Assembly: GCA_016717705.1 (NCBI GenBank) | Contig: JADKFD010000100.1 | Location: forward strand, 11,699-75,698 | Origin: Rhodanobacteraceae bacterium | GTDB taxonomy: Bacteria; Pseudomonadota; Gammaproteobacteria; Xanthomonadales; SZUA-5 | DNA: 64,000 nt | Reading direction: 5' to 3' | Shown here: positions 8,689 to 20,664 of the stretch, in pieces | Layout: each line of letters begins with the position of its first letter | Numbering within the stretch: position 1 is the first letter of the stretch | Program-made: the position numbers and the translations under genes | Notes under the pieces: model-generated | What the model was told of the DNA's origin: nothing | The model's database searches: none | The model's input: only the letters and a program-made list of their open reading frames with translations

Positions 8689-11600
8689 CTATGGCATCGA
8701 CTGATCCAGCACGCTCAGCCCTGCTTGCGCCAGTTGGGCGTTCAGCCCGGTAACCCCGCTGCCGAGTACTGCGTCTGCCGCGGCCAATGCAGTCGCCGTG
8801 CGCGCGAACAGTTGCTCCTTCAGCGCCAGCTGCGAGTCGGTCGGGGGGTAGTCGCCGTAGCTGATGTAAAACAGCAGCGTGGCCAGCTTGTTGTTCAGGC
8901 GCACCGGGAAATTCAGCGGATCCTGTTCGCTGCGCAGACGCGGCTGATAGAGCGCTTCGGTGGCTTCCGCCCGCTGCTTTTCGAGCGCGTCGACGGCGCT
9001 GACCAGTGCCGCCCGGTCCTTGATGCGCGGCGCCAGCGCGGTCAGCGCTTTTTCCAGCTCCAGCAGTCTGCCTACGCGCGTATGCACTGCCGACAGCTGC
9101 GCGCTGACCGCCAGCGCGGCCTGCAACTGCGCGCGGTACTGCTCGGGCGAGGTCTGGCTGCGCGGGTCCGGGAGAATCTCGAACTCGCTGGTCTGCGACT
9201 GGCCGGCGAAACTCAGCGTCGCCCGATAGCGCCCCGGAGCCACCCGTGGCCCGCTGGAAATATCGCCCCACAGCACCATCCCATCGAAGCTCGCCGGCGC
9301 TGGATAGCGGCCATCCCAGGCGAAGCGATTGAGCCCGGCGGCGCCCGGCAACAAGCGCAAGTCCTGCCCCTTGACCGGCTTGGCGTCCTTGAGTTCATCT
9401 GCCGATGGCTTGCGCGTGAAGCTGATGATCGTCTTGCCGTCGGTGGTGGCGAAGCTCAGGGTCAGTTCGTCTGCGGCGGCGGCCGCTCGCGGCAGACGGA
9501 AATACAGCAGGCTGCCCGGCGGCGGATTGGTGCCGGCGCCGCGCGGTTTCTCGTCTGCGGTCGCATTCAGTCGGTGACTGGTGCGTGGCGGGTAGAGCTT
9601 GAATGCCGCGCCATCATCGTGGGCGATCGGCGACAGGTCATCGAGAATCCAGAAACCGCGACCCTGGGTGGCGGCGATCAGGTCGCCGTCGCGCAGTGCC
9701 AGATCGGTGATCGGCACCAGCGGCAGATTCAACTGGAATGCGCGCCAGCTGTCGCCATCGTTCTCGGACAGATACAGACCGCGCTCGGTGCCGGCGTAGA
9801 GCACGCCGCGGCGCGCGGGATCGGCGCGCAGTGTGCGCGTGAAGTGTGTGGCGTCGATGCCGCCGACGATGGCGCGCCAAGACTGGCCGCCATCGCTGGT
9901 GCGGTACAAGTAGGGCTTGCGATCGCCGAATTTGTAGCGGGTGCCGACCGCGTACAGCCCGGCAGCCTCGAAAGGACTCGCTTCCAGGGTGTTCCATTGC
10001 AGATCGGCCGGCGCGTTGCGTGGCGTGACCTCGGTCCAGCTGTCGCCGCCATCGCGGCTGATGTGGATGCGGCCGTCGTCGCTGCCGGTCCAGATGGTCT
10101 TTGCGTCCAGCGCCGACTCGGCCAGCGAGAAAATGGTGCCGTAGTACTCGATGCTGGTGTTGTCCTTGGTGATCGGTCCGCCGGAGGCTTCCATCGTGGC
10201 CGGATTGGCGCGCGTCAGGTCCGGGCTGATCGCGTTCCAGCTCTGGCCCTGGTTGTCGCTGGCGAACAAGAGGTTGCCGGCGGTGTACAGACGGTTGGCG
10301 TCGTGGCGCGAGAACAGCAGCGGGAAATTCCACTGGAAACGGTACTTTGCGTCTCTGGCGGCGTGGCCCATGGTTTCTTCCGGCCACACGTTGACCCCGC
10401 GCTCGGCATCCGTCGCGTGGTCGAGGCGCACCAGATAGCCCATGTAGGAGCCGCCGAAAACGACGTCCGGGGCATCCGGTTTGGCCGTGATCCAGCCGCT
10501 CTCGCCGCCAGCGGTGGGCTCCCAGTCGCGCTCGCCGATGGTGCCGCCGGAGAGCGAGCGTGAGCGGATGCGCAGCGCCGAATTGTCCTGCTGAGCACCC
10601 AGCAAGCGATACGGAAAGGCGTTATCGGTGGATACGCGGTAGATCTGCGCCGTGGGCTGATTCGCCTGGGTGCTCCAGGTCAGGCCGCCATCGCTGGAGA
10701 TGCAGCCGCCGCCATCGTTGGCGCTGGCAATGCGATCCGGATTGGCCGGGTCGATCCAATGGTCGTGGTGATCGCCATGTGGCGTCGCCACCTGGGTGAA
10801 GCTCGTGCCGCCGTCCCTGGAACGATGCAGGCGCACGTTCTGGATCCACAGCGACTCCGGGTCTTTTGGATCGGCGGTCACGCCGGAGAAGTACCAGGCG
10901 CGCTGGCGCAGCGCGCGATCGCCATTGATCAGGGCCCAGGTCTTGCCGGCATCGCGCGAACGAAACAGCCCGCCATCCGCGTGCTCGACCATCGCGTAGA
11001 GATTGTCCGGCTGGCTGGCACTGACAGCGATGGTGTGGATGCCGAGCGGCTTTTCGGCCGTCGCCTTGGGCGGACCCTCGTTGCCATTCAGCGCCACCCA
11101 GCTTTCGCCACCGTCGCTGCTCTTCCACAGCCCCGAGCCCTCGCCGCCGCTGCTGAGGAAGTGTGGTCCGCGCTGCACGCGCCAGGTGGTGGCGTAGACG
11201 ATGCGCGGGTTGCTGGGGTCCATGATCACTTCATTGGCGCCGGCCTGCGAGCCGGCGAACAGCACGCGCTTCCAGTGCTTGCCGCCATCGGTCGTGCGGT
11301 AGACGCCGCGATCCTCGCTCGGCGCGAACACGTCGCCGAGCACCGCCGCCAGCACGACATCCGGATCGCGCGGGTCGACGGCCAGTCGCGGGATGGTGCG
11401 CGAATTGCGCAACCCGACGTGGGTCCAGGTCCGTCCGGCGTCAACGCTGCGCCAGACGCCGTCACCCTGGCTGAGATTGCCGCGCAGCGTGCCCTCGCCG
11501 GTACCGACGTAGATCACGTTGGCATCGCCCGGCGCCACCGCGATGGCACCGATCGACCCACCAAAGTAAGCATCGGAGATGTTCTGCCAGCTCAGGCCCG

Positions 11601-11841
11601 CATCGGCGGTTTTCCACACGCCACCGCCGGTGGCTCCCATGTAATAGAGCGAGGGCTGTCCGGACACGCCGGTGATAGCCGCCGCGCGTCCGCCGCGGTA
11701 AGGACCGACCTCGCGCCATTGCATGCCGGAATAATGGTCCGGCACGGGCTGGCGCGCGCCCGGATCACTGGCGGCGTGCGCTGCGAAGCCCAGGCACAGC
11801 AGCAGGCCCAGCAGCGTGCGGCGGAAATCGGATGAGGTCAT
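8689..11841 (-). CDS. secreted VPS10/BNR-repeat (Asp-box) propeller protein
   Basis: A 1,050-residue exported protein. The chosen start, MTSSDFRRTLLGLLLCLGFA, gives a clean signal peptide; ATG at 11907 would add 22 unlikely residues. Asp boxes recur throughout (WKTADAGLSW, WRSVDAGRTW, YRTTDGGKHW, WKSSDGGESW, HISRDGGDSW, YRTSDGGQSW). The C-terminal third includes RYRATLSFAGQSQTSEFEIL and a helical end (LNAQLAQAGLSVLDQSMP). It is related along its length to the protein at 4722-7736 but inverted, so the two probably arose by duplication. The family is abundant in Xanthomonadales and Bacteroidetes; no substrate is known. Confidence 0.85.
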   Translation of the reverse strand: MTSSDFRRTLLGLLLCLGFAAHAASDPGARQPVPDHYSGMQWREVGPYRGGRAAAITGVSGQPSLYYMGATGGGVWKTADAGLSWQNISDAYFGGSIGAIAVAPGDANVIYVGTGEGTLRGNLSQGDGVWRSVDAGRTWTHVGLRNSRTIPRLAVDPRDPDVVLAAVLGDVFAPSEDRGVYRTTDGGKHWKRVLFAGSQAGANEVIMDPSNPRIVYATTWRVQRGPHFLSSGGEGSGLWKSSDGGESWVALNGNEGPPKATAEKPLGIHTIAVSASQPDNLYAMVEHADGGLFRSRDAGKTWALINGDRALRQRAWYFSGVTADPKDPESLWIQNVRLHRSRDGGTSFTQVATPHGDHHDHWIDPANPDRIASANDGGGCISSDGGLTWSTQANQPTAQIYRVSTDNAFPYRLLGAQQDNSALRIRSRSLSGGTIGERDWEPTAGGESGWITAKPDAPDVVFGGSYMGYLVRLDHATDAERGVNVWPEETMGHAARDAKYRFQWNFPLLFSRHDANRLYTAGNLLFASDNQGQSWNAISPDLTRANPATMEASGGPITKDNTSIEYYGTIFSLAESALDAKTIWTGSDDGRIHISRDGGDSWTEVTPRNAPADLQWNTLEASPFEAAGLYAVGTRYKFGDRKPYLYRTSDGGQSWRAIVGGIDATHFTRTLRADPARRGVLYAGTERGLYLSENDGDSWRAFQLNLPLVPITDLALRDGDLIAATQGRGFWILDDLSPIAHDDGAAFKLYPPRTSHRLNATADEKPRGAGTNPPPGSLLYFRLPRAAAAADELTLSFATTDGKTIISFTRKPSADELKDAKPVKGQDLRLLPGAAGLNRFAWDGRYPAPASFDGMVLWGDISSGPRVAPGRYRATLSFAGQSQTSEFEILPDPRSQTSPEQYRAQLQAALAVSAQLSAVHTRVGRLLELEKALTALAPRIKDRAALVSAVDALEKQRAEATEALYQPRLRSEQDPLNFPVRLNNKLATLLFYISYGDYPPTDSQLALKEQLFARTATALAAADAVLGSGVTGLNAQLAQAGLSVLDQSMP

Positions 11842-12069
11842 GCGCGAAGTGTCCCGGTGGCGAGTCGGCCCGAGAATATGCTCAACCGGCGCATGCGGAT
11901 CGGCCACCGGTGATCGGAGTCATGCTCGCGCGCCATCGCAGCACAAGTCGAATCCCTTGGTGCTCTGAGCCACATCGCCGAGCACGCCTCAGCGGCTATG
12001 CTCTGGCTGTCGCTGATGGGCCCCGGACCGCACGGTCCGCCCAGTACAGCCGCTGACCAGGAGATCACC

Positions 12070-12940
12070 ATGAAGTGGAAAATGGCGCGTCAGAGCCAGA
12101 ACGTCGAAGACCGGCGCGGCGGTGGCGTGGCGCGCGCCGGCGGGCTGGGCCTGGGCAGCATCGCCATCGCGATGGTGGTCGGCTGGTTCATGGGGGTCAG
12201 TCCGATGGAAATCCTGAGTCTGCTCGCCGGCCAGCAAGGCCAGCCGGGAGCGAGTGGTCCGGTGGCGTCATCGCCCGAGGACGAGGCCAAACGCGCGAAC
12301 GATCCGCGACGCCAGTTCGTGGCCAGCATCCTTGGCGAAACCGAGGACGTGTGGGGACAGATTTTCGGAGCGCAGCGTTATCCGGCGCCCAAGCTGGTGC
12401 TGTTCGAAGGCGCTGTGAACTCGGCTTGCGGACAGGCGAGTTCGGCGACCGGGCCGTTCTATTGCCCCGGGGATCAGCAGGTCTACATCGACCTGGGCTT
12501 CTTCGCCGAGATGCAGGCGCGCCTCGGTGGCGGTGGCGATTTCGCCGAAGCTTATGTGATCGCGCACGAGGTCGGCCACCACATCCAGACGCTGACCGGC
12601 GTCTCGCGCAAGGTCAACGAAGCGCGTCGCAGCGGCGAGGAAGTCGAAGGCGACAATGGCCTGTTGGTGCGCCAGGAACTGCAGGCCGATTGTTACGCCG
12701 GCGTCTGGGCCTACCACGCGCAGGCGCGCCACCAGTGGCTGGAGGAGGGCGACATCGAAGAAGCGATGAACACCGCCAGCGCGATCGGCGACGACCGCTT
12801 GCCAGAAGCAGTCGCGCGGTCAGGTGGTGCCGGATGCCTTCACCCACGGCACCAGCGCGCAGCGCGTGCGCTGGTTCACCCAGGGCTTCCGCAGCGGCAA
12901 GGTGGATGTGTGCGATACCTTCGCCGTGGCCACGCCTTGA
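12070..12940 (+). CDS. ypfJ: YpfJ/KPN_02809-type neutral zinc metallopeptidase (frameshifted as sequenced)
   Basis: Membrane-anchored zinc protease of about 289 residues after correction. ATG 12070 follows AGGAG. N-terminal MKWKMARQSQNVEDRRGG is the family signature, followed by a transmembrane helix (LGSIAIAMVVGWFMG). The zinc site is AYVIAHEVGHHIQTLTG (HExxH), with a second region RQELQADCYAGVWAYHAQ. An extra C at 12802-12803 shifts the frame after DDRL. Removing it restores the normal ending (QSRGQVVPDAFTHGTSAQ then RVRWFTQGFRSGKVDVCDTF) with TGA at 12938-12940. Because the sequence beyond the shift is conserved, a sequencing error or very recent mutation is more likely than an old pseudogene. 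Confidence 0.85.
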
Positions 12941-13196
12941 GGTAGCGGCGATCGCGAGCCGGGCGTCCGCAAGTAGCGCGGCCACGGCGCGCGGTTTGTA
13001 CGAACGCGCGGCAAGGGAGTTCGCGCCGACGGCCGCGAGGGCTTGCGGCAAGCCCTGCCGGGTGTCGCGCGTAACGGCAGCGGGGCGCCCACGACCCTCA
13101 AGGACGCGCGTACCCGGCCTACGGTTCGAGGCGTCCGCAGCTTTGATGGCGCGGCCAGGGTGCGCTGGTGCGCGATCGTCAACTCCGGACAATCCC
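12941..13196. other. intergenic region between convergent genes
   Basis: No gene is seen. A hairpin AGGGCTTGC/GCAAGCCCT at about 13039-13057 lacks a T-run; it may still act as a terminator or be a REP remnant. Confidence 0.4.
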
Positions 13197-13979
13197 TCAA
13201 CAACGCAGCCGCATCGACTCGCGCGAGCGCTCGTGCGCGGCCGGGCTGGCAAAGCCCTTCGCCAGCGAATGCGTCCAGGTCTTCTCGATGTAACTCGCCG
13301 CGTCGGCGGTCTTGCAGGCGGTGTCGCCGTGGTCGACGTTGACCTTGCCGATACGCTTTGCGGCGGCGGTGGCCAGGCTGCGCAACTCCGGACTGTGGCA
13401 GCCGATCATGATCAGCGCGTGGTTCATCGCCTCGCGCTGGGCATTCGGGGCGCTGTGGATGGTCTGTTCGATTTCGGCCAGGCGTTCGCGCAGCCAGGCC
13501 TCTGACACCTGCTCGTCGTTCATCGCCAGCGCGGCGACCAGCAGCCATCCGGTGGCGGCTTCAGGACGGTCGGTCGCTTGCAGCCATTTTGCAGCCAGTG
13601 CCATGGCGTGCGGCCCTTCGGCGGCCAGTGCGGCGACGTAGTTGCCGCAACCGCGCATGAGGCCGGCACGCGCCCAGCGATCGAGGTCGGCAGCACTCAT
13701 CACCGCAGGTTCGGCCACTTTCATCGCCAGATTGCGCGCGTCGACATTGCCGGTATCCCACAGCGCCAGCGCCAGTTCGTGGTCGACGCCGATTTTCTTC
13801 AGCAAGGTCTTCAGCGTGGCGAAGCTGACGCCGAACAGCGGTTCGCTGGCACCGTGGCGCAGATAGGTTTTGCGCGTCTGCTCGGAGCCCGCCTGTTCCA
13901 GCGCGCTCATGGCCTCCGCGAGGGTCATGCGCGGCTTGGCCGGCTTGGCGGAAGGCGCGACTTTCGGCTTTGCTGGCAT
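13197..13979 (-). CDS. DNA alkylation repair protein, AlkD-like HEAT-repeat family
   Basis: About 260 residues. A basic, Pro/Ala/Lys-rich tail (MPAKPKVAPSAKPAKPRM) precedes the helical-repeat domain (MSALEQAGSEQTRKTYLRHG, then FGVSFATLKTLLKKIGVDHE). Conserved helical blocks include ALWDTGNVDARNLAMKVA and DRWARAGLMRGCGNYVAALA. AlkD-type glycosylases excise bulky or cationic alkylated bases. This protein belongs to the broader DNA_alkylation family and may be a non-glycosylase member, because the catalytic Trp/Asp pair cannot be assigned safely by eye. ATG 13979 is preferred over ATG 13994. Confidence 0.75.
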   Translation of the reverse strand: MPAKPKVAPSAKPAKPRMTLAEAMSALEQAGSEQTRKTYLRHGASEPLFGVSFATLKTLLKKIGVDHELALALWDTGNVDARNLAMKVAEPAVMSAADLDRWARAGLMRGCGNYVAALAAEGPHAMALAAKWLQATDRPEAATGWLLVAALAMNDEQVSEAWLRERLAEIEQTIHSAPNAQREAMNHALIMIGCHSPELRSLATAAAKRIGKVNVDHGDTACKTADAASYIEKTWTHSLAKGFASPAAHERSRESMRLRC

Positions 13980-14018
13980 CGGACAACTCTCCAATTCAAT
14001 TCAACGCGACAGCCTGAG

Positions 14019-14095
14019 CAGGATGCGGTGAGCAAAGCGAACCGCATCGATAGAAGCCGCGATTGATGCGCTTCGTTTCACTCACCACATCCTAC
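14019..14095. repeat. palindromic repeat, GTAGGATG-GTGAG family
   Basis: Arms AGGATGCGGTGAGCAAAGCG and the complement of CGCTTCGTTTCACTCACCAC face each other between the alkylation-repair gene promoter and the TonB receptor 3' end. The motif GTAGGATG.G.TGAG.GAA.CG is a widespread proteobacterial dispersed repeat. Confidence 0.65.
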
Positions 14096-14104
14096 TTCAG
14101 ACCG

Positions 14105-16567
14105 TCAAAGCCGGAAATTGACCTCAAATCCCCACATCCGCGGCGGCGTGATGCTGCCGACCGGCGTGCCGAGCACGCTCAGGCCCTGGCCGGCGATGCT
14201 GCGCACATATTGCTCGTCGGTCAGGTTGTTGACGAACAGCGCCGCGCCCCAGCGTTGGCTGGGCGAGGTCCAGGACAGATGGGCGTTGGTGTAGTTCTGC
14301 TCTTCGCCGACCTCAAAGCCGGTGTAACTGCCGCAGGTGCCCTGGAACACCGAATCGCCGTTGCAACGAGCCTCGCCGCGATAGGCATATTGCAGGTTGA
14401 ATTCCATCGAACCGTTGTTGGCCAACTCCCAGCCATAGGTGGCGCCGGCGGCGAAGGACCACTCCGGTTCGCCGGTCGGCTGGCCCGAAAGATCGATCCC
14501 GCTGGCGGTCTGCGCCGAGTCGTCGAACTGCGAATCGATGTAGGCGGCGCTCAGGTTCAGCGTCAGGTTGCGCATCGGCTTCCACAGCCATTCGACGTCC
14601 AGGCCATCGGCGCTCTGGTCGGTGCTTTGCACCAGGTACTGTGGAATCCCGCCCGGCGTGGTCGCCGGCACCAGCGCCAACGACTGCCGGTCGGAATAAT
14701 CGTAGTGATAGATCGACGCGTTCAACACCATGTTGAGCGTCGGGAAGGCATTCTTGAAGCCGAGCTCGTAGTTCCGAACTTCTTCGGGGTCGTACTCGGA
14801 GCCGATCTGCACGCCGTCGTTGCCGCCGGCCTTGTAGCCCTTGCTGACCGAGACGAAGCCCATGGTGTCGGGCGTGAACTGGTAGTCGAGCACCACGCGC
14901 GGGCTGGTGTCGCTCCAGCTGCCGTTGCTCGAAACCGGGATGCCCACGGCGTCGGGGAACACGATGTTGTGCGTCAGCACGTAGAGCAACTGCGGCGGAA
15001 TCGCCGACAGCAGACCCATGGCCGCGAGTTGGGCAATGTTGGCGTCGAGTTCCTCGGCGGTGCGCGGCTGGTTGAACCAGCCAAAATCCTTGTCGTCGCG
15101 GGTGAAGCGCAGACCGCCGGTGAGGTTCAAACGATCGTTGATATGCCAGATCACGTCGCCGAATGCGGCATACGAATCCGAAGTCATCGTGTTGTCGATC
15201 TGCTCGCTGTAGGCGTGGCCGAGGAAATGCTGGGTCAGGCCGAAGGAGCGCAGTGCCGCGTCGGTACAGGCGAGCGGTCCGCCGCAGGGGCCGCCGGCGC
15301 CCTGGTTGAACAGCAGCGTGTCGACCGTGCTGGTCGAGCTGTTGACGATGTTCGACTGGCGGCCTTCCTCGCGATAGAAACTGGCGCCGGCAACCCAGTC
15401 GATGGTCTCGTTGGCGCCGGCCATCTTGAATTCCTGGTAATAGGTGCGCCCGCTCTGGGTCACGCCGCTGTCCAGGTACAACGTCGGATTGTTGGTGCCG
15501 TCCTGGTCCTCGAAATGGGCGATATCGGACTCGGAAAACGCGGTCGTCGAGGTGAACGTGGCCCAGTCCAGATGCCGCGTCAGCGCCAGCGTGCCGCCGT
15601 CGTAGTCCTTGGTCTGCTTGCCGTTCGGGGTGTCGTTGTAGATCGGCACCTCGCGCGGATCGAGGAAGGTCGCCGGATCGGCCGGGAACGGCGCGCGCTG
15701 GCTGGTATTGCTCAAATAAGGCAATGCGCCGATCTGCAGGCGCTGCGGTTCCTTGATCACTTCATGGTCCCAGGACAGCAGCAGATCCCAGTTCTCGCTG
15801 ATGCTGCCGCCGACCGCCATGCGCACGCCTTCCTGGCGGTCGAGCGCGTAGTGGCGGCCGGTGCCGTCGTCGCGCAGCCAGCCGTCGCTGCGATTGTCGA
15901 GCACGCTGACGCGCAGGCCGAGCGTCTCGCTCATCGGCACGTTGAGCAGGCCATCGAAATAGCGCATGCCGTCTTCGCCGACACGTGCGCGGGCGTTCGC
16001 TTCGAGATCCAGGCCGGGCTGGTTGGTGACAATCGAGATGGCGCCTGCGGCGGTGTTGCGACCGAACAAGGTGCCCTGCGGCCCCTTCAACACTTCGACG
16101 CGCGCGATGTCGTTGAAGGCGAGCAGCGAGCCGCCGCCATTGGTCTGGTAGACGCCGTTGACGTAGATGCCCACCGCACGGTCGATACCCATGCTGAAGC
16201 CTTCGGTGCTGATGCCGCGCAGCGTGAATGCCGGCTGCGTCTTGTCGAAGGAATCGACCACCAGTCCGGGCACGTAGGTGCTGATCTGGCTGAGATCGGT
16301 CGCGGAGAGCTTCTCGACCTGCTCGTCGGTGACCACGGTCAGCGCAATCGGCACCTGCTGCAGTTCTTGCGTCCGGTTCTGCGCGGTGACGGTGACCGCT
16401 TCGAGCTGCGTGTCTGTCGCGCCGTCGGCAGCTTCCTGGCTGCTCGTTGCGGCAGCCGGCGGCGAATCGGCAGCGGGTGAGGTCTGCGCGCGCACCACCG
16501 CGGGCACCGCACTCAGTGCGAGGACAATGGCGCTGGCCAGCGTGCAGCGATTGGCAAAGAAGGACAT
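14105..16567 (-). CDS. TonB-dependent outer-membrane receptor
   Basis: An 820-residue outer-membrane transporter. ATG 16567 is preceded by GGGAG at good spacing. It has a signal peptide (MSFFANRCTLASAIVLALSA), a TonB-box-like LEAVTVTAQNR at about residue 55, a plug domain (RVEVLKGPQGTLFGRNTAAG, IVTNQPGLDL), then a 22-strand-type barrel ending in EVNFRL. The style (V.VTAQ.R......VPIALTVV) is that of the large Caulobacter/sphingomonad-like receptor group for siderophores, carbohydrates or other small molecules. Substrate is unknown. No partner transporter or sigma/anti-sigma pair is nearby. Confidence 0.9.
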   Translation of the reverse strand: MSFFANRCTLASAIVLALSAVPAVVRAQTSPAADSPPAAATSSQEAADGATDTQLEAVTVTAQNRTQELQQVPIALTVVTDEQVEKLSATDLSQISTYVPGLVVDSFDKTQPAFTLRGISTEGFSMGIDRAVGIYVNGVYQTNGGGSLLAFNDIARVEVLKGPQGTLFGRNTAAGAISIVTNQPGLDLEANARARVGEDGMRYFDGLLNVPMSETLGLRVSVLDNRSDGWLRDDGTGRHYALDRQEGVRMAVGGSISENWDLLLSWDHEVIKEPQRLQIGALPYLSNTSQRAPFPADPATFLDPREVPIYNDTPNGKQTKDYDGGTLALTRHLDWATFTSTTAFSESDIAHFEDQDGTNNPTLYLDSGVTQSGRTYYQEFKMAGANETIDWVAGASFYREEGRQSNIVNSSTSTVDTLLFNQGAGGPCGGPLACTDAALRSFGLTQHFLGHAYSEQIDNTMTSDSYAAFGDVIWHINDRLNLTGGLRFTRDDKDFGWFNQPRTAEELDANIAQLAAMGLLSAIPPQLLYVLTHNIVFPDAVGIPVSSNGSWSDTSPRVVLDYQFTPDTMGFVSVSKGYKAGGNDGVQIGSEYDPEEVRNYELGFKNAFPTLNMVLNASIYHYDYSDRQSLALVPATTPGGIPQYLVQSTDQSADGLDVEWLWKPMRNLTLNLSAAYIDSQFDDSAQTASGIDLSGQPTGEPEWSFAAGATYGWELANNGSMEFNLQYAYRGEARCNGDSVFQGTCGSYTGFEVGEEQNYTNAHLSWTSPSQRWGAALFVNNLTDEQYVRSIAGQGLSVLGTPVGSITPPRMWGFEVNFRL

Positions 16568-16857
16568 GTCTACTCCCTGGGTTACGCACGGCTCATGTGC
16601 GGATGAACGCGCGAAAGATTCACAAGGGCGCGAATTTAGGCTCTGCGAAGTTGCCGAACAAGTTCTGCCCGCGCGGAACCACGGTAGGCCTGGGACGCCA
16701 GTCGGCTGGCCGTGCGCAGAGCCTGGTGACAACCAACAACCGATCCCCCACTGGCACACTCTACTTGTGCACCCCATCATCGAAGACCTTGATCAATATG
16801 CCGCTGCGCCGGATCCCTGAGACTTGGCGTTTCGGGACCCCCTTCAAGGAGACGCTG

Positions 16858-19239
<2,382 letters not shown>

Positions 19240-19242
19240 GTT

Positions 19243-19394
19243 TCCGGTTGCCGGTTGCCGGTTGCCGGTTGTGGTGCGGCGTGCGCGCCTTTGTGGGAGC
19301 GGGTTTACCCCGCGATCTTTGATATTGGTCGCCAAGAGCTCGCGGGATAAACCCGCTCCCACAAAAACCCGCTCCACAAAAACCCGCTCCTAGA
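19243..19394. repeat. tandem GGTTGCC repeats plus REP hairpin (GTGGGAGCGG family)
   Basis: Just after ppsA comes a run of four near-perfect 7-mers (GGTTGCC/GGTTTCC, 19241-19271). A REP hairpin follows (GTGGGAGCGGGTTTACCCCG at 19293, complement ending 19363), then two truncated copies of the right arm (AAAACCCGCTCC). The hairpin probably stabilises the ppsA mRNA end. Confidence 0.7.
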
Positions 19395-19431
19395 GAGTTG
19401 TCGCATGCCTGTGGCCGAGCCGCCGAACCGC

Positions 19432-20397
19432 CTACTTCGCCCCCAGCACCTGCCCCGCCGTCGGCGTCACGCGCTCGCCGCCAATGGTGAACGCAAACGG
19501 CACCGACACCAGGGTGCCGCCGCTGTTGCGCTGGATCACGAAATGCAGGTGCGGGCCGGATGAGAACCCGGTGTTGCCGCTCTTGGCGATGACTTCGCCG
19601 GCGCCCACGTGCGCACCGATGCCGACCACCACGCTTTCCAGCGCCAGATGGGCGTAAACCGCCATGGTGCCGTCGCTGTGGACGATGCGGATGTTGTTGG
19701 CGCGATCGCCGAACTTGGCGATGTCGGTGCCGGCGCCGTAAAAGTCGCTCTCGACTGACATCACGACGCCCGCACGGCTGGCGCGCACCGGCGTGCCCTC
19801 GTCCATCGAGATGTCGACGGCGTGAAAACTGTGCGCGTCGCCATGACTGTACTTGCCGCCAAAGCCTTGATCGACGCGCAGCGACAGCGCCTCATCGAAG
19901 GGCAGCCGATAGACCGCCTCGGGATCGGGCCGGGCATTGGGGTCGCCGTGGACGTAGCGATAGCTGAAGCGATAGGTCCAGGCCTGGTGCTCGTCGATGG
20001 GTTGCACCTGCAGCACCTGCGACAGCTGCATTCCGGGGATGACCAGGGTACCCGGCAGCCGCGGCTCGCTGACGACATTGGATTCGTCTTCGAAATCCAT
20101 CAGCACTTCGATCGGCCCACCGTAGCCGTTCCACAGCGAAAAACGACGATTGTTGGTCGGGCCGTCCTCGCGCAGATAGACCAGGCGCTTGGGGTCCACG
20201 TCGATCAACTGTTCGGACACCTCTGCGCTGGTATCGGTCGGCGGACTGTCGCTGAAATGCATCACCCCCGACTCGTCGCGATAGGAATAGATGTGCTTGG
20301 CCTCGACCGCGCCGCCGGGTAGCAGCACCAGCAGCGCCAGCAGACCGTTCAGCGCGCAGCGACGGCGATTCGAGTGGGTGGGATTCAGCGTTGTCAT
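19432..20397 (-). CDS. M23 (LytM) family peptidase with N-terminal DUF4124
   Basis: Exported murein-hydrolase-like protein of 321 residues. ATG 20397 gives a basic N-terminus and hydrophobic segment (LNGLLALLVLLPGGAVEA). Residues 38-60 (YSYRDESGVMHFSDSPP) are a DUF4124 motif. The C-terminal M23 domain has FHAVDISMDEGTPVRASRAG, AVYAHL and SSGPHLHFVIQRNSGG, so the zinc ligands (His, Asp, HxH) are present. It likely cleaves peptidoglycan cross-bridges in the periplasm. The upstream region is occupied by the palindromic element at 20406-20664, only 8 bases from the start, so this element probably now contains or replaces its promoter and leader. Confidence 0.85.
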   Translation of the reverse strand: MTTLNPTHSNRRRCALNGLLALLVLLPGGAVEAKHIYSYRDESGVMHFSDSPPTDTSAEVSEQLIDVDPKRLVYLREDGPTNNRRFSLWNGYGGPIEVLMDFEDESNVVSEPRLPGTLVIPGMQLSQVLQVQPIDEHQAWTYRFSYRYVHGDPNARPDPEAVYRLPFDEALSLRVDQGFGGKYSHGDAHSFHAVDISMDEGTPVRASRAGVVMSVESDFYGAGTDIAKFGDRANNIRIVHSDGTMAVYAHLALESVVVGIGAHVGAGEVIAKSGNTGFSSGPHLHFVIQRNSGGTLVSVPFAFTIGGERVTPTAGQVLGAK

Positions 20398-20405
20398 TGC
20401 GCTCC

Positions 20406-20664
20406 AGGGACCCTCTGAACAAGTTCTGCGGCCGCGACGGCGGCTGAAACGGTCGCCAGCAAGGATGACACCGAAGGCCATAGCCTGCGCTCTGGGCGAG
20501 GTGTCAGACGCTGCTGGAGGCCGTTTCAGCCCTGCAGGTTGTGACCCATTTTGCCGCCGGTCGTTCCGGTCCTCGGCTTCGTAGACCGTGCACGACCGGA
20601 CCGCGCCTGGCGGCAAGCAAAATGGGTCACAACGCGGCTCGCAGAACTTGTTCAGAGGGTCCCT
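20406..20664. mobile_element. MITE-like element with perfect 25-bp terminal inverted repeats
   Basis: A 259-bp non-coding unit. Its ends are perfect 25-bp inverted repeats (20406-20430 begins AGGGACCCTCTGAACAAGTT; 20640-20664 is the exact complement). Inside are two more hairpins. Stem A pairs GGCTGAAACGG near 20442 with CCGTTTCAGCC near 20520 and extends imperfectly for about 30 bases. Stem B pairs TTGTGACCCATTTTGC near 20537 with GCAAAATGGGTCACAA near 20618. No transposase is present. Bases 20663-20664 contribute to the TAG stop of the SGNH hydrolase gene. No clear target duplication was seen. It may be a non-autonomous transposable element; a structured RNA is an alternative. Confidence 0.7.

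Noticed and set aside
20406..20664. Complete insertion sequence
   Set aside because: Only 259 bases, no transposase frame and no clear target duplication; listed as MITE-like instead.
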